A stretch of DNA of 31,407 bases from a virus: positions 1 to 31,407 of the IMG/VR virus record IMGVR_UViG_3300008107_001254; one strand, 5' to 3'. The notes below the pieces were generated by a model that was not told where the DNA came from, ran no database searches, and saw nothing but the letters and a program-made list of their open reading frames with translations. Positions 1 to 6,051 of this stretch are shown piece by piece. Within the stretch, counting starts at the first letter, position 1; each line of letters begins with the position of its first letter. Both the position numbers and the translations under genes were made by a program.

Positions 1-66
1 GGAACTTTACAAATGGCAATAGGTAATAATTCAAACTTAGATGATATACTTGACCACCTCCATTAA
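1..66 (+). CDS. C-terminal end of an unidentified gene (partial)
   Basis: Reading from the first base gives an open frame of 21 codons (GTLQMAIGNNSNLDDILDHLH) closed by TAA. The start lies outside the window. The length is too short to identify the product. The composition is ordinary for this genome, and the frame ends shortly before a hairpin that also closes the convergent leftward genes. It could be a chance open frame. Confidence 0.3.
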   Translation, partial: GTLQMAIGNNSNLDDILDHLH

Positions 67-109
67 TAAATATATAAAACTATTTGAAAATTCTCAAGGG
101 TAATAAAAA

Positions 110-129
110 AACCCCACCGAAGTGGGGTT
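110..129 (-). terminator. Intrinsic terminator for the leftward genes
   Basis: An 8-bp stem AACCCCAC / GTGGGGTT closes on a CGAA tetraloop (118-121). Read on the minus strand the hairpin is followed by a run of U (TTTTTT, 105-110), the normal form of an intrinsic terminator. It begins a few bases after the stop of the leftward gene at 135. Rightward transcripts from the partial gene at 1-66 would meet the same hairpin but without a good U tract. Confidence 0.75.
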
Positions 130-134
130 GTAAT

Positions 135-296
135 TTAATCTTCATTTTGAAAGTCACTTAACAAATCTACCTTTTCTTTTAAGGTTTTAAATGTCTCCCA
201 TTCTTCTTCACTTTGTTCACCGTAATGGTCTGAACTTACGTCTACACATAACCATAGGATGTGTAGTTCTTCTTCTGTTAACTGTAATGTTTTCAT
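135..296 (-). CDS. Small acidic protein of unknown function (53 aa)
   Basis: Starting at the ATG at 296 gives a 53-residue acidic protein beginning MKTLQLTEEELHILWL and ending DLLSDFQNED. A longer open frame reaches back to 395, but its first 33 residues are hydrophobic, low-complexity and encoded by near-pure A/T DNA, so the internal ATG is preferred. A TATATTTG box at 322-329 (minus strand) matches the Bacteroidota -7 consensus TAnnTTTG, although no matching -33 box is seen. Leu- and Glu-rich helices are likely. It is immediately followed by a strong terminator. No family recognised. Confidence 0.6.
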   Translation of the reverse strand: MKTLQLTEEELHILWLCVDVSSDHYGEQSEEEWETFKTLKEKVDLLSDFQNED

Positions 297-422
297 AACT
301 GTTTGTTTTAAATTGTTTATACAAATATAAATATTATATTCTAATAAAAAAAATAATTTTACAAAAAAAAAGGGAACCCACACCAAGGTCCCCAATTTTG
401 TATATATAGAATGGAAAAAAAA

Positions 423-647
423 TTATTGTTCGGGGAATTTCTCTCTGATAAACTTATCAATGTTATCTACCCTGTTACCAAGTTCTTTGGACCATCCGTT
501 CTGACAGTAGTCCACAATCACGTTGGTGATACCCATAATTTCTTTTATTGTTAATGGACAACCGATTGTACGTTGGTAATCCTGAACGAATTTAAGACTT
601 GATTGTCTAACAATACTGTCTTGTGTTGTTGATTTGTAATCTGACAT
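423..647 (-). CDS. Small protein of unknown function (74 aa)
   Basis: A 74-residue protein starting MSDYKSTTQDSIVRQSSLKF, with a mixed charged and hydrophobic pattern that suggests a small helical fold (for example LTIKEIMGITNVIVDYCQNGW, then DKFIREKFPEQ at the end). Unusually for this window, a purine-rich AAAAAAGGAAG stretch lies a few bases before the ATG and could act as a ribosome-binding site. A leftward promoter with TTTG and TATATTAG boxes lies 39-69 bp upstream. It is probably transcribed together with the small gene at 135-296. The position beside divergent promoters and a palindrome would suit an early or regulatory protein, but that is inference. Confidence 0.7.
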   Translation of the reverse strand: MSDYKSTTQDSIVRQSSLKFVQDYQRTIGCPLTIKEIMGITNVIVDYCQNGWSKELGNRVDNIDKFIREKFPEQ

Positions 648-678
648 TTGCTTCCTTTTTTAAATGTTTAATAATTAT

Positions 679-698
679 TATAGTACTAATATACTATA
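679..698. promoter_or_regulatory. Palindrome overlapping the leftward -7 box (candidate operator)
   Basis: TATAGTA (679-685) and TACTATA (692-698) form a perfect 7-bp inverted repeat around a 6-bp centre. The -7 box of the leftward promoter (686-693) lies inside it, the usual place for a repressor site. The low complexity of A/T DNA makes chance palindromes common, so this is only a candidate. Confidence 0.35.
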
Positions 699-716
699 AA
701 TATCTGAGTTTACAAA
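686..716 (-). promoter_or_regulatory. Leftward promoter, Bacteroidota -33/-7 type
   Basis: On the minus strand TTTG (716-713) is followed after 19 bp by TATATTAG (693-686), which matches seven of eight positions of the family consensus TAnnTTTG. It would drive the leftward genes at 423-647 and 135-296. Its -33 box lies 24 bp from the -33 box of the rightward promoter at 740-771, so the two are back to back. Confidence 0.5.
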
Positions 717-739
717 ATAATTTGATATTTTTTTTTGGG

Positions 740-771
740 TTTGGAACTTTCCAAAAAAATCCGTATATTTA
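740..771 (+). promoter_or_regulatory. Rightward promoter for the candidate structured RNA
   Basis: TTTG (740-743), a 20-bp spacer and TATATTTA (764-771) match the Bacteroidota promoter form with one mismatch in the -7 box. Transcription would start near 777-780, exactly where the first hairpin of the candidate RNA begins. A palindrome, TTTGGAA-CT-TTCCAAA (740-755), covers the -33 box and could bind a regulator. Confidence 0.5.
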
Positions 772-777
772 TTAATG

Positions 778-1070
778 TAGGTCATCTGACAGGAAAAAGG
801 ATGACTATTCGCCCTGAGGTAGCCAGATAGACACGTTAATAATATTCCGTGCATCAGTAAGGGTCTTAATGGTGGAGTAAACTGTGGGATTGAGATAACA
901 TCCAAACATAACGGTTGAGGCGTACCATCTACAAAAAAGGTCAATAACTCGTAATTCAAGTATGGGGCAATTGTTGAGGTTCACATATTAACATAGACTG
1001 GCTTGAAGAAGATTATTGGGTGTGTAGAAACAGGTGTAAAAACCCATAGGAGGAAGAATTGTGCCCATAC
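778..1070 (+). ncRNA. Candidate structured non-coding RNA, family unknown (about 290 nt)
   Basis: This block lies in a 489-bp gap without a convincing protein gene. Its G+C is about 41% by hand count (118 of 290), far above the A/T-rich DNA on both sides. Visible helices: a 5' hairpin GGTCATC (780-786) with GATGACT (800-806); CACG (832-835) with CGTG (848-851); GGAT (887-890) with ATCC (900-903); TGGGT (1017-1021) with ACCCA (1042-1046); and a long closing stem GTATGGG (960-966) with CCCATAC (1064-1070), continued by CAATT (968-972) with AATTG (1057-1061). A promoter sits directly upstream and a second one (1086-1117) lies after it, so the RNA could be an independent transcript. I do not see tmRNA, RNase P, tRNA or 6S signatures. 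There is no clear U-tract terminator, so the 3' end is uncertain. It could also be a long leader. Confidence 0.5.
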
Positions 1071-1085
1071 AAAAGTAACAAAATA

Positions 1086-1117
1086 TTTGGAAATTATATA
1101 AAAAATACTTATATTAG
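1086..1117 (+). promoter_or_regulatory. Rightward promoter for the first early-type gene
   Basis: TTTG (1086-1089), a 20-bp spacer and TATATTAG (1110-1117) repeat the arrangement and the -7 sequence of the leftward promoter at 686-716. The predicted start point is around 1123, leaving a short leader before the ATG at 1137. Confidence 0.5.
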
Positions 1118-1136
1118 TTATATAAATTGAATAGAT

Positions 1137-1391
1137 ATGAATAGAAATAAAGAAAAAAAAATGGTTGGAGGAATACATCTACAACATACCAGCAGATTTA
1201 TTAATGAATTAAATTCTGTTAAACCAAATAAAGAAATAGTAGCATTTAGATTTAGTGATGAAATTTGGTTAATAGGAAAATACAAAGGATTGAAGTTATC
1301 TCAAACACCAGCAAGCTACATAAAATGGGCAATAGAAAATATGAGATTATCTTCAACAAGTTTATCAGTATTGAAAAATTATTGCAACTAA
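1137..1391 (+). CDS. DUF3820 / exonuclease X C-terminal-like small protein (84 aa)
   Basis: An 84-residue protein. Residues 41-70 contain DEIWLIGKYKGLKLSQ followed by TPASYIKWAIENMRL, which resembles the short GKYKG...P.SYI.W motif of the DUF3820 family, a domain also found at the C-terminus of exodeoxyribonuclease X-like proteins. Family members are small and of unclear function in phages; a nucleic-acid role is plausible but not shown. The ATG at 1137 follows a promoter. A second in-frame ATG at residue 9 (MVGGIHLQ) is an alternative start. It leads a run of small early-type genes. Confidence 0.7.
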   Translation: MNRNKEKKMVGGIHLQHTSRFINELNSVKPNKEIVAFRFSDEIWLIGKYKGLKLSQTPASYIKWAIENMRLSSTSLSVLKNYCN

Positions 1392-1407
1392 CTATATATT
1401 TATATAT

Positions 1408-1614
1408 ATGAATATTGAATTAAATAAGAAATGGATTTTAGGTTGCTACAAACATTACATCAATAATGTTGAAGTAGATACTCAATATTGGAATAAATGG
1501 ATGCTTGGTTGCATTAATAAATTTAAAGAAAATGAAAGTAGATATAATACCTCAACGGAGAAATGGTGCTCTGACCTTGAAAGAATTTTATTCTCTCTCA
1601 ACAGAACAATCTAA
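1408..1614 (+). CDS. Small protein of unknown function (68 aa)
   Basis: A 68-residue frame starting MNIELNKKWILGCYKHYINN, rich in Trp, Cys, Asn and Lys. The repeated pattern KKWILGCYK (residues 7-15) and NKWMLGCIN (29-37) hints at two related helices. The ATG directly follows TATATTTATATATATG, a start-region element seen before several other genes here. Its 3' part overlaps by 83 bp the next candidate gene, which reads in another frame, so one of the two may be spurious or the pair may represent a shifted reading frame. No family recognised. Confidence 0.5.
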   Translation: MNIELNKKWILGCYKHYINNVEVDTQYWNKWMLGCINKFKENESRYNTSTEKWCSDLERILFSLNRTI

Positions 1615-1738
1615 TACCTATATTCTGCAACTATTTGAAGTACCAGCAGAACAAAGAACAGATATTGATAAGTTTATTTTGAAGTATTTTAACCTCAAGC
1701 CGGTGCAAACAATTGAAGAATATTTTATTGATTTTTAA
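1532..1738 (+). CDS. Small protein of unknown function (68 aa)
   Basis: From the ATG at 1532 a 68-residue protein reads MKVDIIPQRRNGALTLKEFY and ends with QTIEEYFIDF. The open frame extends upstream to 1505, but the first residues there look like out-of-frame sequence. The middle section (EQSNTYILQLFEVPAEQRTD, then DKFILKYFNLK) has a natural helical pattern, and this is the only frame that covers 1615-1738. No family recognised. Confidence 0.5.
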   Translation: MKVDIIPQRRNGALTLKEFYSLSTEQSNTYILQLFEVPAEQRTDIDKFILKYFNLKPVQTIEEYFIDF

Positions 1739-1791
1739 AATAAAATAGTTTTTTCTAAGATATAAAGTATTTATTGGTATAAAGGAAGCCA

Positions 1792-2280
1792 ATGAATACA
1801 ATAGAAATGAATAACGACCACCGCTACGATGTAGATTTATCGTTAGCCGGTGTAAAAGTTGATGATAATAATTTATTCTCAACAAAAGAAAAAAGTAGTG
1901 TAGATGCATTAAATAAAGTACTCTCAACTACTGTTGAATTAAAATCCAACGATAACGCAATATATAATTTGTTTATAGAATTTAATTGCACCAAAAGGGA
2001 TGGAATAACTTACCCAAGTGGTATTGCAACAACAGAGGCACAAATCTGGCGCATCAATGTTGGTGAGTTAGTATTTGAGTTTCCAACTCACTTCTTGAAG
2101 TGGGTACATCTCAACAGAGTTGCACTTGAAATTAAAGAAAGTCCAATCGTTAATGTAACTGATTTACAGGTAACAGGGATGTTGGTACCAGCATCCGATA
2201 TTCTTAACCTATATCACCAATACAAAAAATCAGAAGATTATAGAAAATATAGAATAAAAAATTTGAATTTGTGGAAATAA
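1792..2280 (+). CDS. PD-(D/E)XK nuclease-like protein (162 aa)
   Basis: The product carries VELKSND (E49, K51) followed by NLFIEF (residues 59-64) and SGIATTEAQIW (76-86). This E-x-K, (N)LxIEF, SGIxTTxAxxW series is typical of a common phage group thought to have a PD-(D/E)XK nuclease fold. The likely metal ligands are an upstream Asp (D13 or D15) with E49, and K51 as the catalytic lysine. Possible jobs include DNA repair, recombination or Holliday-junction processing; none is shown. AAAGGAAG sits just before the ATG, a rare purine-rich start region here. A strong terminator follows the gene, so it ends the first early-type unit. Confidence 0.6.
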   Translation: MNTIEMNNDHRYDVDLSLAGVKVDDNNLFSTKEKSSVDALNKVLSTTVELKSNDNAIYNLFIEFNCTKRDGITYPSGIATTEAQIWRINVGELVFEFPTHFLKWVHLNRVALEIKESPIVNVTDLQVTGMLVPASDILNLYHQYKKSEDYRKYRIKNLNLWK

Positions 2281-2322
2281 TTGCATATATTTATTGTATA
2301 AATTATTCAATATAATTTCACT

Positions 2323-2363
2323 ATCCCGCTAAGGTTCGCTTCCATAACCTGGCGGGATTTTTA
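2323..2363 (+). terminator. Rho-independent terminator after the nuclease-like gene
   Basis: ATCCCGC (2323-2329) pairs with GCGGGAT (2352-2358), and inside it AGGTT (2332-2336) pairs with AACCT (2346-2350). The hairpin is followed by TTTTTATTTT. It closes the unit 1137-2280 and separates it from the zinc-finger gene at 2405. Confidence 0.85.
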
Positions 2364-2404
2364 TTTTAATCTGGCGTTTGCTCAAAATCAAAGTATTTAT
2401 ATAT

Positions 2405-3052
2405 ATGACGTGTAACGTATGTAAACAGGATAAGGAATTAAATCAATTCCAAACATATTGGCACTCTACTCAACAGAAGATGCGAACAAGGAAGCAATGC
2501 ACAGAATGTCTATATCAACTTAAGTTGAAACGTAAGGACCCTAATAAGTTCTATCAGAACAATCCCAACTATAAGAAATGTAATACTTGTAATGATTGGA
2601 AAGAAATTTCTAATTACTATCAAACAACAACAGGTAGAATATATTCCAATAGATGTATAGTTTGTACCAAGAAACAGGATGCAAGTAAAAGGGAAGAAAA
2701 ATTAATTAATAATTGTGGTGGAGAAAAAGTACCACCTCAACCAAATAGATATACCGATAAGTATCAAAAACAATGTACGTTTGAAATGTTGGAAACACTT
2801 GGTTATACATTTGATGAACCAACAGGTATATGGGTTAAGGCTGGTTATAAAGAGATTAAAGATGGTAAACCATACTTCCCAACAATAAAAGGTTGTGTAA
2901 CATCAAGAAATAGAATTGTACCAACCAAATTTGACAAGATAATTATACTAAGGGAACAGGGACTTTCATATGAAAAGATTGCGGAGGAATTAGGAATAAG
3001 TGATACTACCGTATACAAACAAATTAAAAAATGGAAAAGTCAGTCAAAATAG
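2405..3052 (+). CDS. Zinc-finger and helix-turn-helix DNA-binding protein (215 aa)
   Basis: Starting at ATG 2405, which directly follows TATTTATATATATG, gives 215 residues. Four CxxC pairs form two probable zinc sites: C3/C6 with C32/C35, and C59/C62 with C84/C87. Both resemble the zinc part of HNH-type or recruitment domains, but I see no clear HNH catalytic histidine pair. The C-terminal 30 residues (EQGLSYEKIAEELGISDTTV, then YKQIKKWK) form a classic helix-turn-helix like that of resolvases or sigma region 4. A transcription regulator is the most likely role; a homing-type nuclease is the alternative. The end overlaps the next gene by 22 bp. Confidence 0.7.
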   Translation: MTCNVCKQDKELNQFQTYWHSTQQKMRTRKQCTECLYQLKLKRKDPNKFYQNNPNYKKCNTCNDWKEISNYYQTTTGRIYSNRCIVCTKKQDASKREEKLINNCGGEKVPPQPNRYTDKYQKQCTFEMLETLGYTFDEPTGIWVKAGYKEIKDGKPYFPTIKGCVTSRNRIVPTKFDKIIILREQGLSYEKIAEELGISDTTVYKQIKKWKSQSK

Positions 3053-3288
3053 GTGAATTAGAAATACCAACAGATTATTGGACATTAGACCCTCAGAATA
3101 AAAGAGAGTTGTGTTTAACCATAGTTGATGCAATTATAACACTACTTGATAAACTTGTTAATCCCGAATACAATAGAATTACCCTTTTAAATACAATATT
3201 GGAAAGTTCTATTCAGACAAACGAAAAGGAAGAAAATTATGAGATTTGTCAGGTATTAAAAGATATTAAACAAATCATCAATGAATAA
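3031..3288 (+). CDS. Small protein of unknown function (85 aa)
   Basis: An 85-residue acidic helical protein starting MEKSVKIGELEIPTDYWTLD. Its ATG lies inside the end of the zinc-finger gene (22-bp overlap) and its own stop overlaps the start of the sigma-like gene by 8 bp, which suggests translational coupling in one operon. No motif recognised. The position between two predicted DNA-binding regulators could mean an accessory role in transcription, but that is inference only. Confidence 0.65.
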   Translation: MEKSVKIGELEIPTDYWTLDPQNKRELCLTIVDAIITLLDKLVNPEYNRITLLNTILESSIQTNEKEENYEICQVLKDIKQIINE

Positions 3289-3799
3289 AGAGATAGAAAA
3301 ATATATCACAACAAATTACTACGAACTATTAAAAATTGCTAAGAAGATAACAAAGAACCACGATTTAACACAGGACTTATTACACGAGGTTATCTTGCAA
3401 CTATACAACAAAGAGAACATAGTACTACGAGAGTACTGTGACGAACAGATTAAGTATTACATTGTATCTGTCATCAGAATTAACTGGCACTCACAAACAT
3501 CACCATTCTATTATAAGATAAGAAAAGAAAGTAGCAAGTACACCAACATAGATGAGATATATAACCTTGCTGATGATACACAGTTAGAGTTTGAAAAACA
3601 ACAATTATTTGATATATTAGAAGAGAGTTGGACCGAACTTGATTGGTTCCGTAAATCACTATTTGAAATGTATATGACACTTGGTTCAATGAAGAAGGTA
3701 TCAAAACAAACAAGAATACCTGTGTCATCAATAAGTAGATACCTACGTGAAAGCAAAGACCTGATAAAATTAAACATAACAATTAGAACAAATGAATAG
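3281..3799 (+). CDS. Phage sigma-70-like transcription factor (172 aa)
   Basis: Residues 12-70 (YYELLKIAKKITKNHDLTQD, then LLHEVILQLYNKENI) resemble sigma region 2, including the D-L-xQD-L-hxEV-hhxLY pattern of ECF-type factors. Residues 126-156 (SLFEMYMTLGSMKKVSKQTR, then IPVSSISRYL) look like the region 4 helix-turn-helix. Proteins of this type are frequent in Bacteroidota phages and are annotated as sigma-like or transcription factors. It probably redirects host RNA polymerase to phage promoters, perhaps the AATTTATATTTAATAATA elements found before the structural genes. It overlaps both neighbours by 8 bp. Confidence 0.7.
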   Translation: MNKEIEKYITTNYYELLKIAKKITKNHDLTQDLLHEVILQLYNKENIVLREYCDEQIKYYIVSVIRINWHSQTSPFYYKIRKESSKYTNIDEIYNLADDTQLEFEKQQLFDILEESWTELDWFRKSLFEMYMTLGSMKKVSKQTRIPVSSISRYLRESKDLIKLNITIRTNE

Positions 3800-4340
3800 A
3801 GAGATTAAAGGGATTATTCACAACGAAGACCCATCAATCCATTGGGGTTTCTTGCCAGTAGATGGTGAGACCATTCTTGATTTAGGATGTGGTATTAACA
3901 ATAATGAATTTGCACCAACACCTTTGTATTGGATACAGAAGAATGCAAAGATGGTATATGGTGTTGACCCTGGCCAACCATCTTATGATTGGTTTAAACA
4001 AAATCTAAACCTCAAGAACTTTATTAATATAATGGATTGGGTTGACCGTACAGAAAAGTTTGAACTGTATATGAAAGCAACCAAACCAAGTGTAATGAAG
4101 ATTGATGTGGAAGGTAGTGAGATTTTTATGAATGCAATCAAACCTGAGTGTCTTGATGGTATTAGACATATTGGTATTGAATATCATAACCTCGCTTGTT
4201 TATTATCCTGTGAACATCTGTTAAAAGATAATGGGTATGAACTATATTATTATAAGTTTGACCATTTGGATATTGACCATCAAGGTGTGTTGCACGCACA
4301 TAAACGTAATGTAATAACAAAGAAAGCAAATGGGATGTAA
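3792..4340 (+). CDS. FkbM-family SAM-dependent methyltransferase (182 aa)
   Basis: The SAM-binding motif ILDLGCG is at residues 28-34, an acidic motif II (VYGVDPG) at about 55-61, and the hallmark FkbM sequence MKIDVEGSE at 102-110. FkbM enzymes O-methylate sugars or small molecules. In a phage with a GT2 glycosyltransferase 1.7 kb downstream, a role in modifying a glycan on virion or host surface is possible but unproven. The gene overlaps the sigma-like gene by 8 bp and the next mini-gene by 11 bp, so it belongs to the same operon. Confidence 0.75.
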   Translation: MNREIKGIIHNEDPSIHWGFLPVDGETILDLGCGINNNEFAPTPLYWIQKNAKMVYGVDPGQPSYDWFKQNLNLKNFINIMDWVDRTEKFELYMKATKPSVMKIDVEGSEIFMNAIKPECLDGIRHIGIEYHNLACLLSCEHLLKDNGYELYYYKFDHLDIDHQGVLHAHKRNVITKKANGM

Positions 4341-4494
4341 TTGTAAAAAGAATGTCAGACAAGAACCAAAAGTCATAACATCAGAACCAACGCCTACACC
4401 ATCACCAATAAAAGTTCCACAGACACCTGAAGAGTTACACGCACAGGAAATGAATGAATGGAACGGAGGAATTAAACAAGAAACAAATGATTAG
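4330..4494 (+). CDS. Cys-motif mini-protein MGCNCKK (54 aa)
   Basis: A 54-residue frame between the two methyltransferases, overlapping the first by 11 bp and the second by 41 bp. It begins MGCNCKKNVRQEP, runs through a Pro/Thr-rich middle (TSEPTPTPSPIKVP) and ends with an acidic tail. The start resembles that of the protein encoded at 5335 (MGCTTCKKKKV), so the two may share a Cys-containing N-terminal element. Function unknown; the N-terminal cysteines could bind a metal or be lipid-modified, but no lipobox or signal peptide is present. Confidence 0.6.
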   Translation: MGCNCKKNVRQEPKVITSEPTPTPSPIKVPQTPEELHAQEMNEWNGGIKQETND

Positions 4495-5323
4495 TTATAT
4501 CGGTGGTAAAGCACATATTGGTAAGTGGATTAAAGAATTTATCCCAACGGATATAGAAACCTACGTAGAACCATTTTCAGGTATGTTTTGGGTCTTCTTT
4601 AATATGGACCTAAGTAAGTATCCAAATCTAAATACGGTGGTCTACAATGACTTTAATGAGTTAAATTATAATCTTCTACATTGGGTTAAGGTTCCTGATG
4701 TATTTCATAGAGAACTATCCAAGTATCCGTGTCAACAATTAAATGTAACCAACACTCCAAAAGAGTACGAACAAATGTTCAATGAGTATCAGAAAGAGTT
4801 ATTTGACCCTGAGTTTAAGATTACACCAGCAAATTCATTATCATCAGCGTGTAAGTATGCATACGTATTAACACAAGTATTCAGTGGAAGTAAACCTGAG
4901 ACAGCAAAGTATATGGATTATAAAGGTAAATACAAATGTAAACTACTTGTCTTTATGGATAAGTTAAAGAACCTAAAGTACATTGAACACTTCAAGAAGA
5001 TAACCTTCATTGAGAATATGGACTTTGAAGATGTAATAAAGAAATACGATGGGCCAAAAACTTATTTCTATACGGACCCACCATATTGGAAAACCGAAAA
5101 CTATTACTCAAACCACGACTTTGACAGGGAAGACCACGAAAGATTAGCCGGTGTGTTAAAGACTATCCAAGGTAAATTCAGTCTGTCATATTACGATTTT
5201 CCACTATTATCTGAATGGTTACCAAGGAATGAATATAAATGGTATTACAAAGAGTTTACCAAAGCAGCCTCAACAAAGAAACTAAAGAATAAAGGAATTG
5301 AAATTCTAATTAACAATTTTTAA
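4454..5323 (+). CDS. D12-class DNA adenine-N6 methyltransferase (289 aa)
   Basis: MISYIGGKAHIGKWI (residues 12-26) and YVEPFSGMFWVFF (37-49) form the SAM-binding part, and TDPPYW (207-212) is the catalytic motif IV. This order is that of the Dam/D12 class. The length fits (Dam is about 280 residues). The target site cannot be read from sequence; GATC seems to be absent from the whole window, so Dam-like activity on this DNA would have no substrate here. An alternative start is the ATG at 4487, right before the conserved region. No restriction enzyme gene lies next to it, so it is probably an orphan anti-restriction or regulatory enzyme. Confidence 0.85.
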   Translation: MNGTEELNKKQMISYIGGKAHIGKWIKEFIPTDIETYVEPFSGMFWVFFNMDLSKYPNLNTVVYNDFNELNYNLLHWVKVPDVFHRELSKYPCQQLNVTNTPKEYEQMFNEYQKELFDPEFKITPANSLSSACKYAYVLTQVFSGSKPETAKYMDYKGKYKCKLLVFMDKLKNLKYIEHFKKITFIENMDFEDVIKKYDGPKTYFYTDPPYWKTENYYSNHDFDREDHERLAGVLKTIQGKFSLSYYDFPLLSEWLPRNEYKWYYKEFTKAASTKKLKNKGIEILINNF

Positions 5324-5334
5324 TATTTATATAT

Positions 5335-5598
5335 ATGGGATGTACAACTTGTAAAAAGAAAAAGGTAGTTACCAAATTAGAACCTGTGATTGAAGAGACA
5401 ATATCATTCAATCCCGAACAGGTTAAACTCGCATACAGTTTGCTGAGTGGTATTAAAGAAGAAGAAAGACCATTCGTAAACGATGTATATAAATCTATTT
5501 TCAATGAAGCATTTGATTGGGGATGTAAAGCGTGTGTAAATACACAAGCAAGAAAACTCAAGTCATACATTGAGAATGAATTAAAATTAACAATATAA
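5335..5598 (+). CDS. Small paired-CxxC protein MGCTTCKKK (87 aa)
   Basis: The protein opens with MGCTTCKKKK (C3, C6) and has a second pair near the end in DWGCKACVNTQARKLKSY (about C64 and C67). The two CxxC pairs could form one zinc site, with an acidic helical middle between them. The ATG follows TATTTATATATATG, the recurring start-region element. It ends in a TAATG overlap with the terminase small-subunit gene, so the two are probably translated together. Its start resembles that of the mini-protein at 4330. Function unknown; a packaging-related role is suggested only by position. Confidence 0.65.
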   Translation: MGCTTCKKKKVVTKLEPVIEETISFNPEQVKLAYSLLSGIKEEERPFVNDVYKSIFNEAFDWGCKACVNTQARKLKSYIENELKLTI

Positions 5599-5999
5599 TG
5601 GAAAAAGAAAATAATAAAGGTAGAAAGACTAACGTAGCGTCATACGAAGAACGTATACCCGAAGCAATGGAAATGATTTTATATGAAAAACTCTCGTACA
5701 CAGAATTTAGAGAAAAAGGGTCAAAAAAGTGGGGAATTACAGAACGTATGGCTGAGAATGTTTGGAAAGACTGTAAAGATAGATTGCAAAAGAGATTTGA
5801 CGAAAAGACGGAAGAGATTATCTCCGAACAGTTATCAAGGTATTTTGACCTGTTACATAGGGCCAGGACTGACAACAATAAGAGGGTGGAACGTGAGACG
5901 TTAGCCGACATTAATAAACTATACGGATTAGAACAAAGAAAGATTGATATAACATCTAATGGTGAACCCATATCAATTAATATTAATCTAACGGATTAA
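5598..5999 (+). CDS. Terminase small subunit (133 aa)
   Basis: A small, charged, helical protein (133 residues) two genes upstream of the large terminase. The N-terminal half (EAMEMILYEKLSYTEFREKG, then SKKWGITERMAENVWKDCKD) looks like a DNA-binding helix-turn-helix that recognises the packaging site, and the middle (EQLSRYFDLLHRARTDNNKR) like the oligomerisation helices. The C-terminus ends SININLTD and may contact the large subunit. The identity rests on size, fold pattern and position rather than a diagnostic motif. The start codon overlaps the previous stop (TAATG). Confidence 0.7.
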   Translation: MEKENNKGRKTNVASYEERIPEAMEMILYEKLSYTEFREKGSKKWGITERMAENVWKDCKDRLQKRFDEKTEEIISEQLSRYFDLLHRARTDNNKRVERETLADINKLYGLEQRKIDITSNGEPISININLTD

Positions 6000-6051
6000 A
6001 TTTTTTTATATATAATCCCCGTAAAATTTCGTTTTTGACATAGATAGAGAT

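Noticed and set aside
135-395. Longer version (86 aa) of the first leftward gene
   Set aside because: The extra 33 residues come from A/T-only DNA that contains a -7-like box, so the ATG at 296 is preferred.
678-959. Leftward open frame of 93 codons in the 648-1136 gap
   Set aside because: It begins with TTG, not ATG, its second half is low-complexity sequence, and it covers the promoters and the structured RNA candidate.
1048-1053. AGGAGG as a ribosome-binding site
   Set aside because: No ATG within useful distance; GTG at 1061 gives only five codons. It is probably part of an RNA helix region.
778-1070. tRNA, tmRNA, RNase P RNA or group I intron
   Set aside because: No acceptor/T-arm signature, no tmRNA ends, no RNase P conserved boxes and no recognisable P7 core were seen.
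981-1178. Leftward open frame of 65 codons
   Set aside because: Mostly Phe, Ile and Tyr from A/T-rich DNA, and antisense to the promoter and the 1137 gene.
5558-5971. Leftward 137-codon frame opposite the small terminase gene
   Set aside because: Ser/Leu-rich antisense sequence with no start signals; the rightward frame is well supported.
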